This document shows positions 6,690 to 11,717 of a stretch of DNA of 11,717 bases, piece after piece (the first letter of the stretch is position 1; each line of letters begins with the position of its first letter). Both the position numbers and the translations under genes were made by a program. Origin of the DNA: a bacterium (GTDB lineage Bacteria; Cyanobacteriota; Vampirovibrionia; Gastranaerophilales; Gastranaerophilaceae). The notes beneath the pieces were generated by a model, which saw only the letters and a program-made list of their open reading frames with translations, was not told where the DNA came from and made no database searches. The stretch lies in NCBI GenBank assembly GCA_024408905.1, contig JAKSUP010000023.1:1-11717 (forward strand), given 5' to 3'.

Positions 6690-8244
6690 TACTAACTCCT
6701 ATTTTTTCTTGTGATACGACAGTATCCGTCAATAGAAAAGAAAATTCACTTCCTTTATTCACTTTGCTTTCTAACCATATTTTGCCACCGTGTGACTCTA
6801 TAATTTGTCTTGACAAATATAAGCCTAAACCTGTTCCGGATGAACGCTTTCTGCTTGTTCCTTGAGAAAATCTTTGGAACATATTAGGAATATCTTCCGT
6901 TGGAATTCCACAACCGTTATCCGTAACAGAGAATATTAAATCATTATCCTGATTTTTGATGATTATAGTAACCTTTCCATTTTCCGGCGTATAATTTATT
7001 GCATTCCCACAAAGATTGCAAATTACTCTTCTGATTTCACTTCTATCAGCAATTATTTCTACATTTTTATCTTCACATTCAATAGAAAAATCTATATTTT
7101 TGTTGTCAGCAAGTGATTTTAGTTCATCAAAAACGTGTTTTGCAAGTTCATAAATATTAAAAGAAGTTTTATTCAATTCTAATTTCTCAGCATCATATTT
7201 GTAAACTTCCAACAAAGCGTTTACTAATCCCAATAAATCTTCGCTGCTTTTTTGCATTGTAGCAATAAGTACACGTTGTTTATCTTCCAAATTTCCTACA
7301 GCCCCATCCAAGAAAAATTTCAAAGTTTGAATGGATGCCAGAAGAGGCGTTCTCAAATCGTGTGTGAGAGTCGCAATAAAGTCATCGCGAAGCTTGTCAG
7401 CTTTCTTTTGTTCTGTAACGTCGCGTATTACACCGACAAATCGTTTAAACTCATCATCAGGATTTATCCTTGCAAAACTAACTTCCACAGGTACGATTAC
7501 ATTACTTAACGGATTTTTCAAGTAAAAATCACGCAAGAACAGTTCCTCGCCTTCGACACTATGCAATTCTTTTGTGATAAATGTTTTTTTGCTAAAAAGA
7601 AAATCGTCGATTGAAGCAGAAACAATTTTATTGTTTACCATTCCAATCAAATTTTCACAAGCCGGATTTACTTTTTCGATTACGCCGTCTTCATTAAGAA
7701 TTATAATTCCGTCTGCGCAATAGTTAAAAATGCCTTCTAATTTCGCATTAGATTGTCGTAAATCTGCAGTTCTTTCTTCTACCAATAATTCTAAGTTCTT
7801 AGAATACTTTTCCAATTCTTTTTTTGCGTCTTCGAGTTCTGCGATTTTTTGTCTTAGTTGACTCAATAGATAACTTCTTTCAATTCCGTTACGAATGTTG
7901 AGAACTAAGTCATCATTTGTCCAAGGTTTTTCGATATACCTGTATAATCCGATTTCATTGATTGCACGGATAGCATTTTCTTTATCTGCATATCCTGTAA
8001 GTAAAATTTTACTTACTTCAGGATAAATTTCTTTTACAGCTGTTAAAAATTCTAAACCGTTCATATCAGGCATCATGAAATCAGAAATTACCAAATCCGG
8101 AATATTTTCTTTTAGGTATTCTAAAGCTTCATGGGGGCTATTAAAACAATGTACATCATCATAGCCCTCAACCACTAATAGTGTGGCTAGTGCTGATGTA
8201 ACCATTTTTTCATCATCAACTACAACAATCTTCCCCTTGTTCAT
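6682..8244 (-). CDS. Soluble histidine kinase, REC-PAS-HisKA-HATPase
   Basis: Residue numbers count from an in-frame TTG at 8262; I place the start at ATG 8244 (residue 7, MNKGKIVVVDDE), so the product is 520 residues. Domains: an N-terminal receiver (10-128) with D16/D17, phosphoacceptor D61 in VISDFMMPD, T89 and K112; a coiled coil (about 133-172); a PAS domain (173-285, ending GVIRDVTEQ); HisKA with phosphorylated H301 in TLTHDLRTPL; and HATPase_c with N-box N420 in NLCGNAINYTP, G1 DNGCGIP (448-454), F-box FQRF (462-465) and G2 GTGLGLY (476-482). No membrane segment is present, so it is cytoplasmic and probably takes input from another kinase through its receiver as well as from the PAS pocket. 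It forms an operon with the following NarL-type regulator. No Shine-Dalgarno precedes the start. Confidence 0.92.
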   Translation of the reverse strand: MNKGKIVVVDDEKMVTSALATLLVVEGYDDVHCFNSPHEALEYLKENIPDLVISDFMMPDMNGLEFLTAVKEIYPEVSKILLTGYADKENAIRAINEIGLYRYIEKPWTNDDLVLNIRNGIERSYLLSQLRQKIAELEDAKKELEKYSKNLELLVEERTADLRQSNAKLEGIFNYCADGIIILNEDGVIEKVNPACENLIGMVNNKIVSASIDDFLFSKKTFITKELHSVEGEELFLRDFYLKNPLSNVIVPVEVSFARINPDDEFKRFVGVIRDVTEQKKADKLRDDFIATLTHDLRTPLLASIQTLKFFLDGAVGNLEDKQRVLIATMQKSSEDLLGLVNALLEVYKYDAEKLELNKTSFNIYELAKHVFDELKSLADNKNIDFSIECEDKNVEIIADRSEIRRVICNLCGNAINYTPENGKVTIIIKNQDNDLIFSVTDNGCGIPTEDIPNMFQRFSQGTSRKRSSGTGLGLYLSRQIIESHGGKIWLESKVNKGSEFSFLLTDTVVSQEKIGVSND

Positions 8245-8250
8245 AGTTTC

Positions 8251-8279
8251 ATAATAACCCAAACAAGCGTATTAGACAA
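8251..8279 (-). promoter_or_regulatory. Promoter of the kinase operon, possibly giving a leaderless mRNA
   Basis: On the minus strand TTGTCT (8279-8274), a 17-base spacer and TATTAT (8256-8251). Transcription normally begins about seven bases after the -10 box, which falls at 8244, the A of the chosen ATG. This agrees with the absence of a Shine-Dalgarno. The -35 box lies four bases from the -35 box of the divergent pilin promoter. Confidence 0.42.
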
Positions 8280-8283
8280 ATTA

Positions 8284-8311
8284 TTAACATTTATGAATAA
8301 TGTGATATAAT
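8284..8311 (+). promoter_or_regulatory. Extended -10 promoter of the pilin-PC4-kinase-regulator operon
   Basis: TTAACA at 8284-8289 (5/6 match), 16-base spacer and consensus TATAAT at 8306-8311, preceded by TG at 8303-8304, giving an extended -10. ACATT (8287-8291) and AATGT (8299-8303) form an inverted repeat in the spacer, a possible operator. This is the best promoter in the window. No terminator is seen before 11244, so it can drive all four following genes. Confidence 0.7.
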
Positions 8312-8324
8312 CATGAAAAAATAT

Positions 8325-8328
8325 GGAG
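8325..8328 (+). promoter_or_regulatory. Ribosome-binding site that fixes the pilin start
   Basis: GGAG at 8325-8328 lies nine bases before ATG 8338 but only three before ATG 8332, and it overlaps the earlier in-frame ATG at 8323. It therefore selects 8338, which also gives the short positively charged leader expected of a prepilin. Confidence 0.7.
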
Positions 8329-8337
8329 ATTATGTAT

Positions 8338-9009
8338 ATGAAAAATATTCAAAAAGCGTTTACTTTGGCCGAAGCTTTAATTGCAATAGCGATTATTGGT
8401 GTGGTTGCAGCGATTACAATTCCTAATCTGGTAAGAGATAATCAAAAGAAAATTGCAGCTGCTACGTTGGGTAAAGCAATTGAACAAGTGCAAAACGGAT
8501 GTCAAAACATGATTCAATTTGATAATGAAGCTGCCGATGGTCCAAGTCATAATGATAAAATAGCTTATGTTAATAATGGTGATTTTTTAGCAGAAAATAA
8601 AGGAATCGGAGGGTATATCGGTGCAAAAATACAAAGTGGTACTCAAAAAACTCTTAAAAAATACGCAAATGATGGTGATGCAAATTTAGAAGTTTGGAAG
8701 AATTCAACTAAAAGATATCGCTTTTCAAAATTGAATGCTGAAATTGGTTTTTTAAAAAATAATAATTTAAAAGATGCTGAGGAAGAGAAGTTAGATTCTA
8801 AAGTAGCAGATGTTTATATTAATGTTAACCCTAATGCAGGTACAGGAAGTTATGAACCAAAGCTTGGTAAAGACGTATTTTTATATGAAATGCAAAACAG
8901 CTGCAGATTAATTCCCGTAGGTATAGATAATCCTGACGCGTGTCCGGGTGATGGTGGAACAAACTGTGCAGCAAGAATTGTTAAAGACGGTTATAAAATA
9001 ACTTATTAG
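8338..9009 (+). CDS. Type IV pilin-like / pseudopilin protein
   Basis: A 223-residue prepilin-like protein. It has a short leader with Lys at 2 and 6, a cleavage and methylation site at A7|F8 (KAFTLAEAL), E12 at mature position +5, and a hydrophobic helix to about residue 29 (IAIIGVVAAITIPNL) that would anchor it in the membrane or pack into the pilus core. Position -1 is Ala rather than the usual Gly; many prepilin peptidases tolerate this. The globular part contains C55, C189, C202 and C210. The end, CAARIVKDGYKITY, resembles C-termini of many prepilin-like proteins from gut Melainabacteria, from my own recollection. No assembly ATPase, prepilin peptidase or secretin gene is nearby, so it is either a minor pilin or a secretion pseudopilin relying on machinery elsewhere. 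It is first in an operon and separated from the PC4-like gene by 20 bases. Confidence 0.87.
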   Translation: MKNIQKAFTLAEALIAIAIIGVVAAITIPNLVRDNQKKIAAATLGKAIEQVQNGCQNMIQFDNEAADGPSHNDKIAYVNNGDFLAENKGIGGYIGAKIQSGTQKTLKKYANDGDANLEVWKNSTKRYRFSKLNAEIGFLKNNNLKDAEEEKLDSKVADVYINVNPNAGTGSYEPKLGKDVFLYEMQNSCRLIPVGIDNPDACPGDGGTNCAARIVKDGYKITY

Positions 9010-9029
9010 TTTAAAAAGGAGAAAATATA

Positions 9030-9266
9030 ATGGCAGACGGAAAAATTTTAGCAACAATTGAAAGATCAGAAACAGAACAATTACAAATTTCAGTTTCAGA
9101 ATTCAAAGGAAGAAGTTATTTTAATTTAAGAATATATTATACAACTGATGGTGGTGCATCTTGGTTACCAACAAAAAAAGGTGTAACTTTTGCGCCTGAT
9201 CAATTGGATATTTTGTCTGATGCAATTGAAGAAGCAAAGAAAGAATTTATGGCAGAAGCAGAATAA
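9030..9266 (+). CDS. PC4 / YdbC-family ssDNA-binding protein
   Basis: A 78-residue protein matching the PC4 (transcriptional coactivator p15) fold. Four strands cover about 5-54: ILATIERSE, LQISVSEFKGRSYFNLRIYYT, then the hallmark WLPTKKGVTF at 45-54, followed by a C-terminal helix (56-75) used for dimerisation. The family binds single-stranded nucleic acid; bacterial members such as lactococcal YdbC do so with little sequence preference. AAGGAG at 9016-9021, eight bases from the ATG, is the strongest ribosome-binding site of this operon, so this protein may be the most highly made. It sits two bases upstream of a sensor-less kinase, an arrangement that could mean a regulatory partnership or merely shared transcription. 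Confidence 0.85.
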   Translation: MADGKILATIERSETEQLQISVSEFKGRSYFNLRIYYTTDGGASWLPTKKGVTFAPDQLDILSDAIEEAKKEFMAEAE

Positions 9267-9268
9267 TT

Positions 9269-9985
9269 ATGGATAACATTCAAGACGAATTTATATCAAC
9301 AGTTTCACACGAATTGAGAACCCCTCTGACAAGTATCAGAGGGTTTTCTCAAACTCTGTTGTCGTCTTGGGATAAACTGGATGAAGCCAACAAAAAGAAA
9401 TTCATAAAAATCATTGAAGAACAGTCAAACAGGTTAATTAATCTTGTAGAAAATATTTTGACGGTATCAAAAATAAATACTGATAAGCCTGTATTTAGAG
9501 GCGTTGATGTAAATAAATCTATTGATAAAATTGTCCAAATGATTTCACAAAAATACAAAGAGCATAAAATTGTTTTTAATTTTGATAAAAGTTTGCCACT
9601 CGTAAAACTTGACGATGATAAATTCCAACAGGTTATGACAAATTTAATTGATAATGCTTGTAAGTATTCTGAAGTCGGTAAAACAATAACTATCACCACG
9701 TCTTACGCAAATTCGGATTGTGTTCAAATCGCTGTAAAAGATGAAGGTGTTGGGATAGATAAAGAAAACGTATCAAAAATTTTCGAGAAGTTCACTCGTA
9801 TTGAAAATCATCTTACCAGTAAAACTCAAGGAAATGGCTTGGGACTTTATATTACCAAAAACCTTGTCGATTTGATGAATGGGAAGATTGAATTTGAAAG
9901 CGAACTGAATAAAGGTACCGAATTTAAATTAACATTTCCTTTTTATAATCAAGAGGAGGCTTTGAAATGCTCTCTACAGTCCTGA
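9269..9985 (+). CDS. Minimal soluble histidine kinase (HisKA + HATPase only)
   Basis: A 238-residue kinase core with no sensor domain. HisKA spans about 1-70, with H14 in TVSHELRTPL only 13 residues from the N-terminus. HATPase_c spans about 113-226: N-box N129 in NLIDNACKYS, G1 DEGVGI (158-163), F-box IFEKF (171-175) and G2 GNGLGLYI (188-195). All catalytic motifs are present. No N-terminal extension is hidden upstream: in this frame a TGA at 9227-9229 blocks it, and no good start lies between. The gene begins two bases after the PC4 stop with only a weak Shine-Dalgarno, so translation probably depends on the PC4 gene. Its last 19 bases overlap the start of the next gene, the likely partner. 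Signal input must come from another protein. Confidence 0.9.
   Translation: MDNIQDEFISTVSHELRTPLTSIRGFSQTLLSSWDKLDEANKKKFIKIIEEQSNRLINLVENILTVSKINTDKPVFRGVDVNKSIDKIVQMISQKYKEHKIVFNFDKSLPLVKLDDDKFQQVMTNLIDNACKYSEVGKTITITTSYANSDCVQIAVKDEGVGIDKENVSKIFEKFTRIENHLTSKTQGNGLGLYITKNLVDLMNGKIEFESELNKGTEFKLTFPFYNQEEALKCSLQS
9316..9350 (+). other. Hairpin followed by Ts inside the minimal kinase gene
   Basis: CCCTCTGA (9322-9329) pairs with TCAGAGGG (9336-9343) around a six-base loop and is followed directly by TTTT. GAGAA (9316-9320) can pair with TTCTC (9346-9350), extending the stem. This resembles a weak intrinsic terminator or attenuator about 50 bases into the kinase gene, and it overlaps codons for the H-box. 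It may only reflect coding needs. Confidence 0.4.
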
Positions 9986-11244
9986 TTATTGATAAAAGAG
10001 TTGAACTTTCGACCAAATACAAAAAATGTATAACAGAAGGTGATATAAATTGTGTTATTGCAAGAAATCTTAAGGATGCAATAGTTGCAGTGCAAGAAAT
10101 TGAACCTGATATGATTATTGTGTCTGACAGCATTGAAGAAAGTCTTAATTCATTTTGTCAAAAAATCAGAGCCTTAACATATAATACAAGACCGGTAATT
10201 ATTGCTTTGTCAAAGTCTGCAGATACGACTGATAGAATTAATGTCTTAGAAAGTGGTGCTGACGATTTTTTGAGCGAACCTGTTAATATTGATGAATTTA
10301 AAACCAGAATCAAAGCGCATTTGAGGAGAGATGTAGAATTAAATCTTGATAACAAAACCCTTTTGCCTAATCAAAAATTTGTAAAAAAAGCTTTGAAAAG
10401 GCTTTTGGTTTCAGAAAATCACGCCGTGCTTTTGGTTGGTTTTGAAAATTTAGAGAATTATAAAATTGCATATACGGAATTGGCTGCAGATAAACTTATT
10501 CAAACCTTTATTGCAATAGCAAAATCAGCATTGGACGAAAACGATTTCATTGGGCAGTTGGATGATAATAATTTTGTAATTATAACGAGTAAATTTGGCG
10601 CAGAAAAATTGGCACAGTTTTTAACATTTGCATTCGATACTGTTGTTCCGAAATTTTATTCCGAAGCAGATAACTCAAGAGGTTATATGCTTATAGAAAG
10701 TGAAAGATACGCCGGCATGAGGGTAAATCCGGTATCAATTCTTGTTGGAGGCATAATTGATGGGTTTAATGTCTTGGCAAGTGTTGATGCTATTCTTGAT
10801 AAATTATATTCTATAAAAAAACTTGCAAAGATACCTTCCGGCTCAAACTATGCAATAGATAGGACAAAATTGGCAGGAGAAAATTCCGTAATTGATATGC
10901 CTGTTAATAAAAATATTTATATTAAAGAAAGTGATGATTCTTTAGGGTATCTGATACGAACGACGTTAGAATTACAAGGGTATGACGTGCAGACAGAAAT
11001 TGATACCAATTCTGCCATGCAGCCTGCAATAATCATAATGGATAGCGAAAGTGATATGTCCGGTTTGGATTATTTAAAAATACTGAAATCCAGAAATAAT
11101 TTTGCGAATACAAAAATAATTGTAACAACTACTGTACACGACAAAACTGCAATTTTAAGTTCAGGGGCAGATTTATATTTGCCAAAACCCTATGAGATAT
11201 CAGACTTGGTACGTTGGGTAGAATATTTTATTAATAAAGGTTAA
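9967..11244 (+). CDS. Pseudo-receiver / degenerate GGDEF / receiver regulator
   Basis: A 425-residue protein with PleD-like parts but altered chemistry. REC1 (3-120): D9 is followed by K10 rather than an acid, the phosphoacceptor column in PDMIIVSDS is S53 (an Asp follows at 54), and the conserved Lys is replaced by E104 in FLSEPV, so it is probably a pseudo-receiver. Middle (about 128-290): an N-terminal LLPNQKFVKKAL and the fold match a GGDEF domain, but the signature is DDNNF at 199-203, so cyclase activity is not expected. REC2 (315-424): D359 in IIIMDSES, T387/T388 and K407 in LPKPYE look functional. No DNA-binding domain is present. The start has GAGGAGG at 9953-9959 and overlaps the kinase gene by 19 bases. 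It probably serves as a phospho-accepting adaptor for that kinase; this is inference. Confidence 0.85.
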   Translation: MLSTVLIIDKRVELSTKYKKCITEGDINCVIARNLKDAIVAVQEIEPDMIIVSDSIEESLNSFCQKIRALTYNTRPVIIALSKSADTTDRINVLESGADDFLSEPVNIDEFKTRIKAHLRRDVELNLDNKTLLPNQKFVKKALKRLLVSENHAVLLVGFENLENYKIAYTELAADKLIQTFIAIAKSALDENDFIGQLDDNNFVIITSKFGAEKLAQFLTFAFDTVVPKFYSEADNSRGYMLIESERYAGMRVNPVSILVGGIIDGFNVLASVDAILDKLYSIKKLAKIPSGSNYAIDRTKLAGENSVIDMPVNKNIYIKESDDSLGYLIRTTLELQGYDVQTEIDTNSAMQPAIIIMDSESDMSGLDYLKILKSRNNFANTKIIVTTTVHDKTAILSSGADLYLPKPYEISDLVRWVEYFINKG

Positions 11245-11255
11245 AAATTAAAATA

Positions 11256-11398
11256 TCGTTTCACTCATTCCGTGCAGAAATTCGCTGTCTTGAATTTCTT
11301 CCACGCTCGAACTGCCTCATTTACGAGCCTTCGGCTCTGAACATTCGGTGTTCTCGCTATCCGGAATTCGTTTCACTCATTCCGTGCAGAAATTCGCT
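11256..11398. repeat. Intergenic element bounded by a 31-bp perfect direct repeat
   Basis: The same 31 bases (beginning TCGTTTCACTC, ending GAAATTCGCT) occur at 11256-11286 and 11368-11398, 112 bases apart. The segment is visibly richer in GC than its surroundings. Between and around the copies are small hairpins: AGAAATTC/GAATTTCT (11276-11283 with 11292-11299), GAGCC-TTC-GGCTC (11325-11337) and GAACA-TTCGG-TGTTC (11339-11353). No open reading frame of note is present on either strand. With two copies and no spacer series it is not a CRISPR. It looks like a copy of a dispersed intergenic repeat lying between the regulator gene and the tRNA; that it recurs elsewhere in the genome is a guess. 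Confidence 0.7.
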
Positions 11399-11425
11399 TG
11401 CAAAAAAAAGTTGATGTGGTATTTT
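11398..11425 (+). promoter_or_regulatory. Possible promoter of the tRNA-Arg gene
   Basis: TTGCAA at 11398-11403, a 16-base spacer and TATTTT at 11420-11425, beginning exactly where the second repeat copy ends. Transcription would begin near 11432, about 30 bases before the mature tRNA. Both boxes are imperfect. Confidence 0.3.
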
Positions 11426-11434
11426 AGTAATTGT

Positions 11435-11452
11435 CAATAGGAAACCCTATTG
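11435..11452 (+). other. Short hairpin in the tRNA 5' leader
   Basis: CAATAGG (11435-11441) and CCTATTG (11446-11452) form a perfect seven-base stem with a four-base loop. It is not followed by a T run, so it is not a terminator. It lies 10 bases before the tRNA 5' end and may act in leader folding or RNase P processing. Confidence 0.4.
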
Positions 11453-11462
11453 GTCGGCATAT

Positions 11463-11536
11463 GCGTCCGTAGCTCAGCTGGATAGAGCATCTGCCTTCTA
11501 AGCAGAGGGTCGCGCGTTCGAATCGCGCCGGGCGTA
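11463..11536 (+). tRNA. tRNA-Arg (anticodon TCT)
   Basis: A complete 74-base cloverleaf. The acceptor stem GCGTCCG (11463-11469) pairs with CGGGCGT (11529-11535), with two G-T wobbles. D stem GCTC/GAGC is at 11472-11475 and 11485-11488. Anticodon stem TCTGC/GCAGA is at 11490-11494 and 11502-11506, with loop CTTCTAA and anticodon TCT at 11497-11499, reading AGA (and AGG by wobble). T stem GCGCG/CGCGC flanks TTCGAAT at 11517-11523. The discriminator is A at 11536. CCA is not encoded and must be added after transcription. Confidence 0.97.
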
Positions 11537-11578
11537 AATTAAAGAGGATAGGATTTATACCTATCCTCTTTAATTTTT
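11536..11578 (+). terminator. Strong rho-independent terminator after tRNA-Arg
   Basis: A 16-17 base perfect stem, left arm 11536/11537-11552 and right arm 11560-11575/11576, holds the core AAAGAGGATAGG / CCTATCCTCTTT with a seven-base loop and ends in a run of Ts to 11578. It starts at the tRNA discriminator base, so the tRNA 3' end and terminator share sequence. The flanking A/T arms could also allow function on the opposite strand. Confidence 0.9.
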
Positions 11579-11717
11579 CGACCATTTTGACTGTCTTGTT
11601 TCTGGGACTATGCGACAGAACGGCTACTATATTGTAATTTAATGACCGTTTTGGTTGGAAGTTGAATTTTTGATTGTGGCAAAAATTTCCAACACCACTA
11701 AATTATAGAGGTCAGAA
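11579..11717. other. No recognised gene; one bulged hairpin
   Basis: No start codon with a ribosome-binding site and no known RNA gene is seen here. A hairpin forms from GTTGGA (11654-11659) with TCCAAC (11688-11693) and AATTTTTG (11665-11672) with CAAAAATT (11680-11687), with a five-base bulge on the 5' side and a seven-base loop. It could be a leader element of a gene beyond the window or chance structure. Confidence 0.4.

Noticed and set aside
7252..7525. Plus-strand reading frames opposite the PAS-kinase
   Set aside because: Antisense to HisKA and PAS codons, with no start signals or recognisable protein features.
8323..8337. Pilin start at ATG 8323 or 8332
   Set aside because: The ribosome-binding site overlaps the first and is only three bases from the second; 8338 gives the proper spacing and a typical prepilin leader.
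9227..9271. Frameshift fusion of PC4 and the kinase
   Set aside because: No classic slippery heptamer is present, the kinase frame is closed by TGA at 9227-9229, and both proteins are complete without fusion.
10561..10578. Active diguanylate cyclase site in the 425-residue regulator
   Set aside because: The GGDEF signature position reads DDNNF, lacking the glycines and the catalytic acids in their places.
11256..11398. CRISPR array
   Set aside because: Only two repeat copies, an 81-base interval between them, and no cas genes.
11463..11536. tRNA-Arg as an integration (att) site
   Set aside because: No second copy of the tRNA 3' end and no integrase gene are visible in the window.
11537..11705. 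Minus-strand open frame through the tRNA and terminator
   Set aside because: It runs antisense across the tRNA and has no start with a ribosome-binding site; openness over this length is unremarkable.

Overview
The window is AT-rich, gene-dense bacterial DNA. A prepilin-like protein starting MKNIQKAFTLAEALIAIAII, a bacterial PC4-type ssDNA-binding protein, several two-component proteins with short overlaps, and low GC together suggest an uncultured gut bacterium of the Gastranaerophilales / Melainabacteria (Vampirovibrionia) type. This is an inference from familiar protein style, not from a marker gene.

Layout. (1) 56-1162 (-): a GH38 alpha-mannosidase reduced to catalytic plus helical domains. 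Divergent from it, at 1260-2872 (+), are a small secreted protein of unknown function and a lipoprotein sugar-type ABC solute-binding protein whose start overlaps the previous stop. (2) 2936-3934 (+): a membrane-anchored extracytoplasmic protein with its own good promoter. It ends tail-to-tail, with overlapping stop codons, against 3931-4728 (-), a membrane HEAGH metalloprotease-like protein. (3) 8244 down to 4798 (-): a tightly coupled operon of a REC-PAS-histidine kinase, a NarL/LuxR-type response regulator, and a 410-residue propeller-like/coiled-coil protein of unknown function. (4) 8338-11244 (+), divergent from the kinase operon across a 93-bp region with back-to-back promoters: a type IV pilin-like protein, a PC4-family protein, a sensor-less minimal histidine kinase, and a three-domain pseudo-receiver / degenerate GGDEF / receiver protein. 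(5) 11256-11578: a direct-repeat-bounded intergenic element, then tRNA-Arg(TCT) with a strong terminator. The last 139 bases hold no recognisable gene.

How the genes may work together. The two divergent operons look like one signalling neighbourhood. One half has a kinase with PAS and receiver domains plus a DNA-binding regulator. The other has a kinase with no sensor of its own next to a regulator with no DNA-binding or enzymatic output. The second set must act through protein partners, and the co-transcribed PC4-like protein and pilin are the obvious candidates. On the left, the mannosidase and solute-binding lipoprotein hint at glycan use, but no permease is present in the window.

The strongest candidate for something undescribed is the pilin-PC4-minimal kinase-pseudo-receiver operon, but its function cannot be established from sequence alone.
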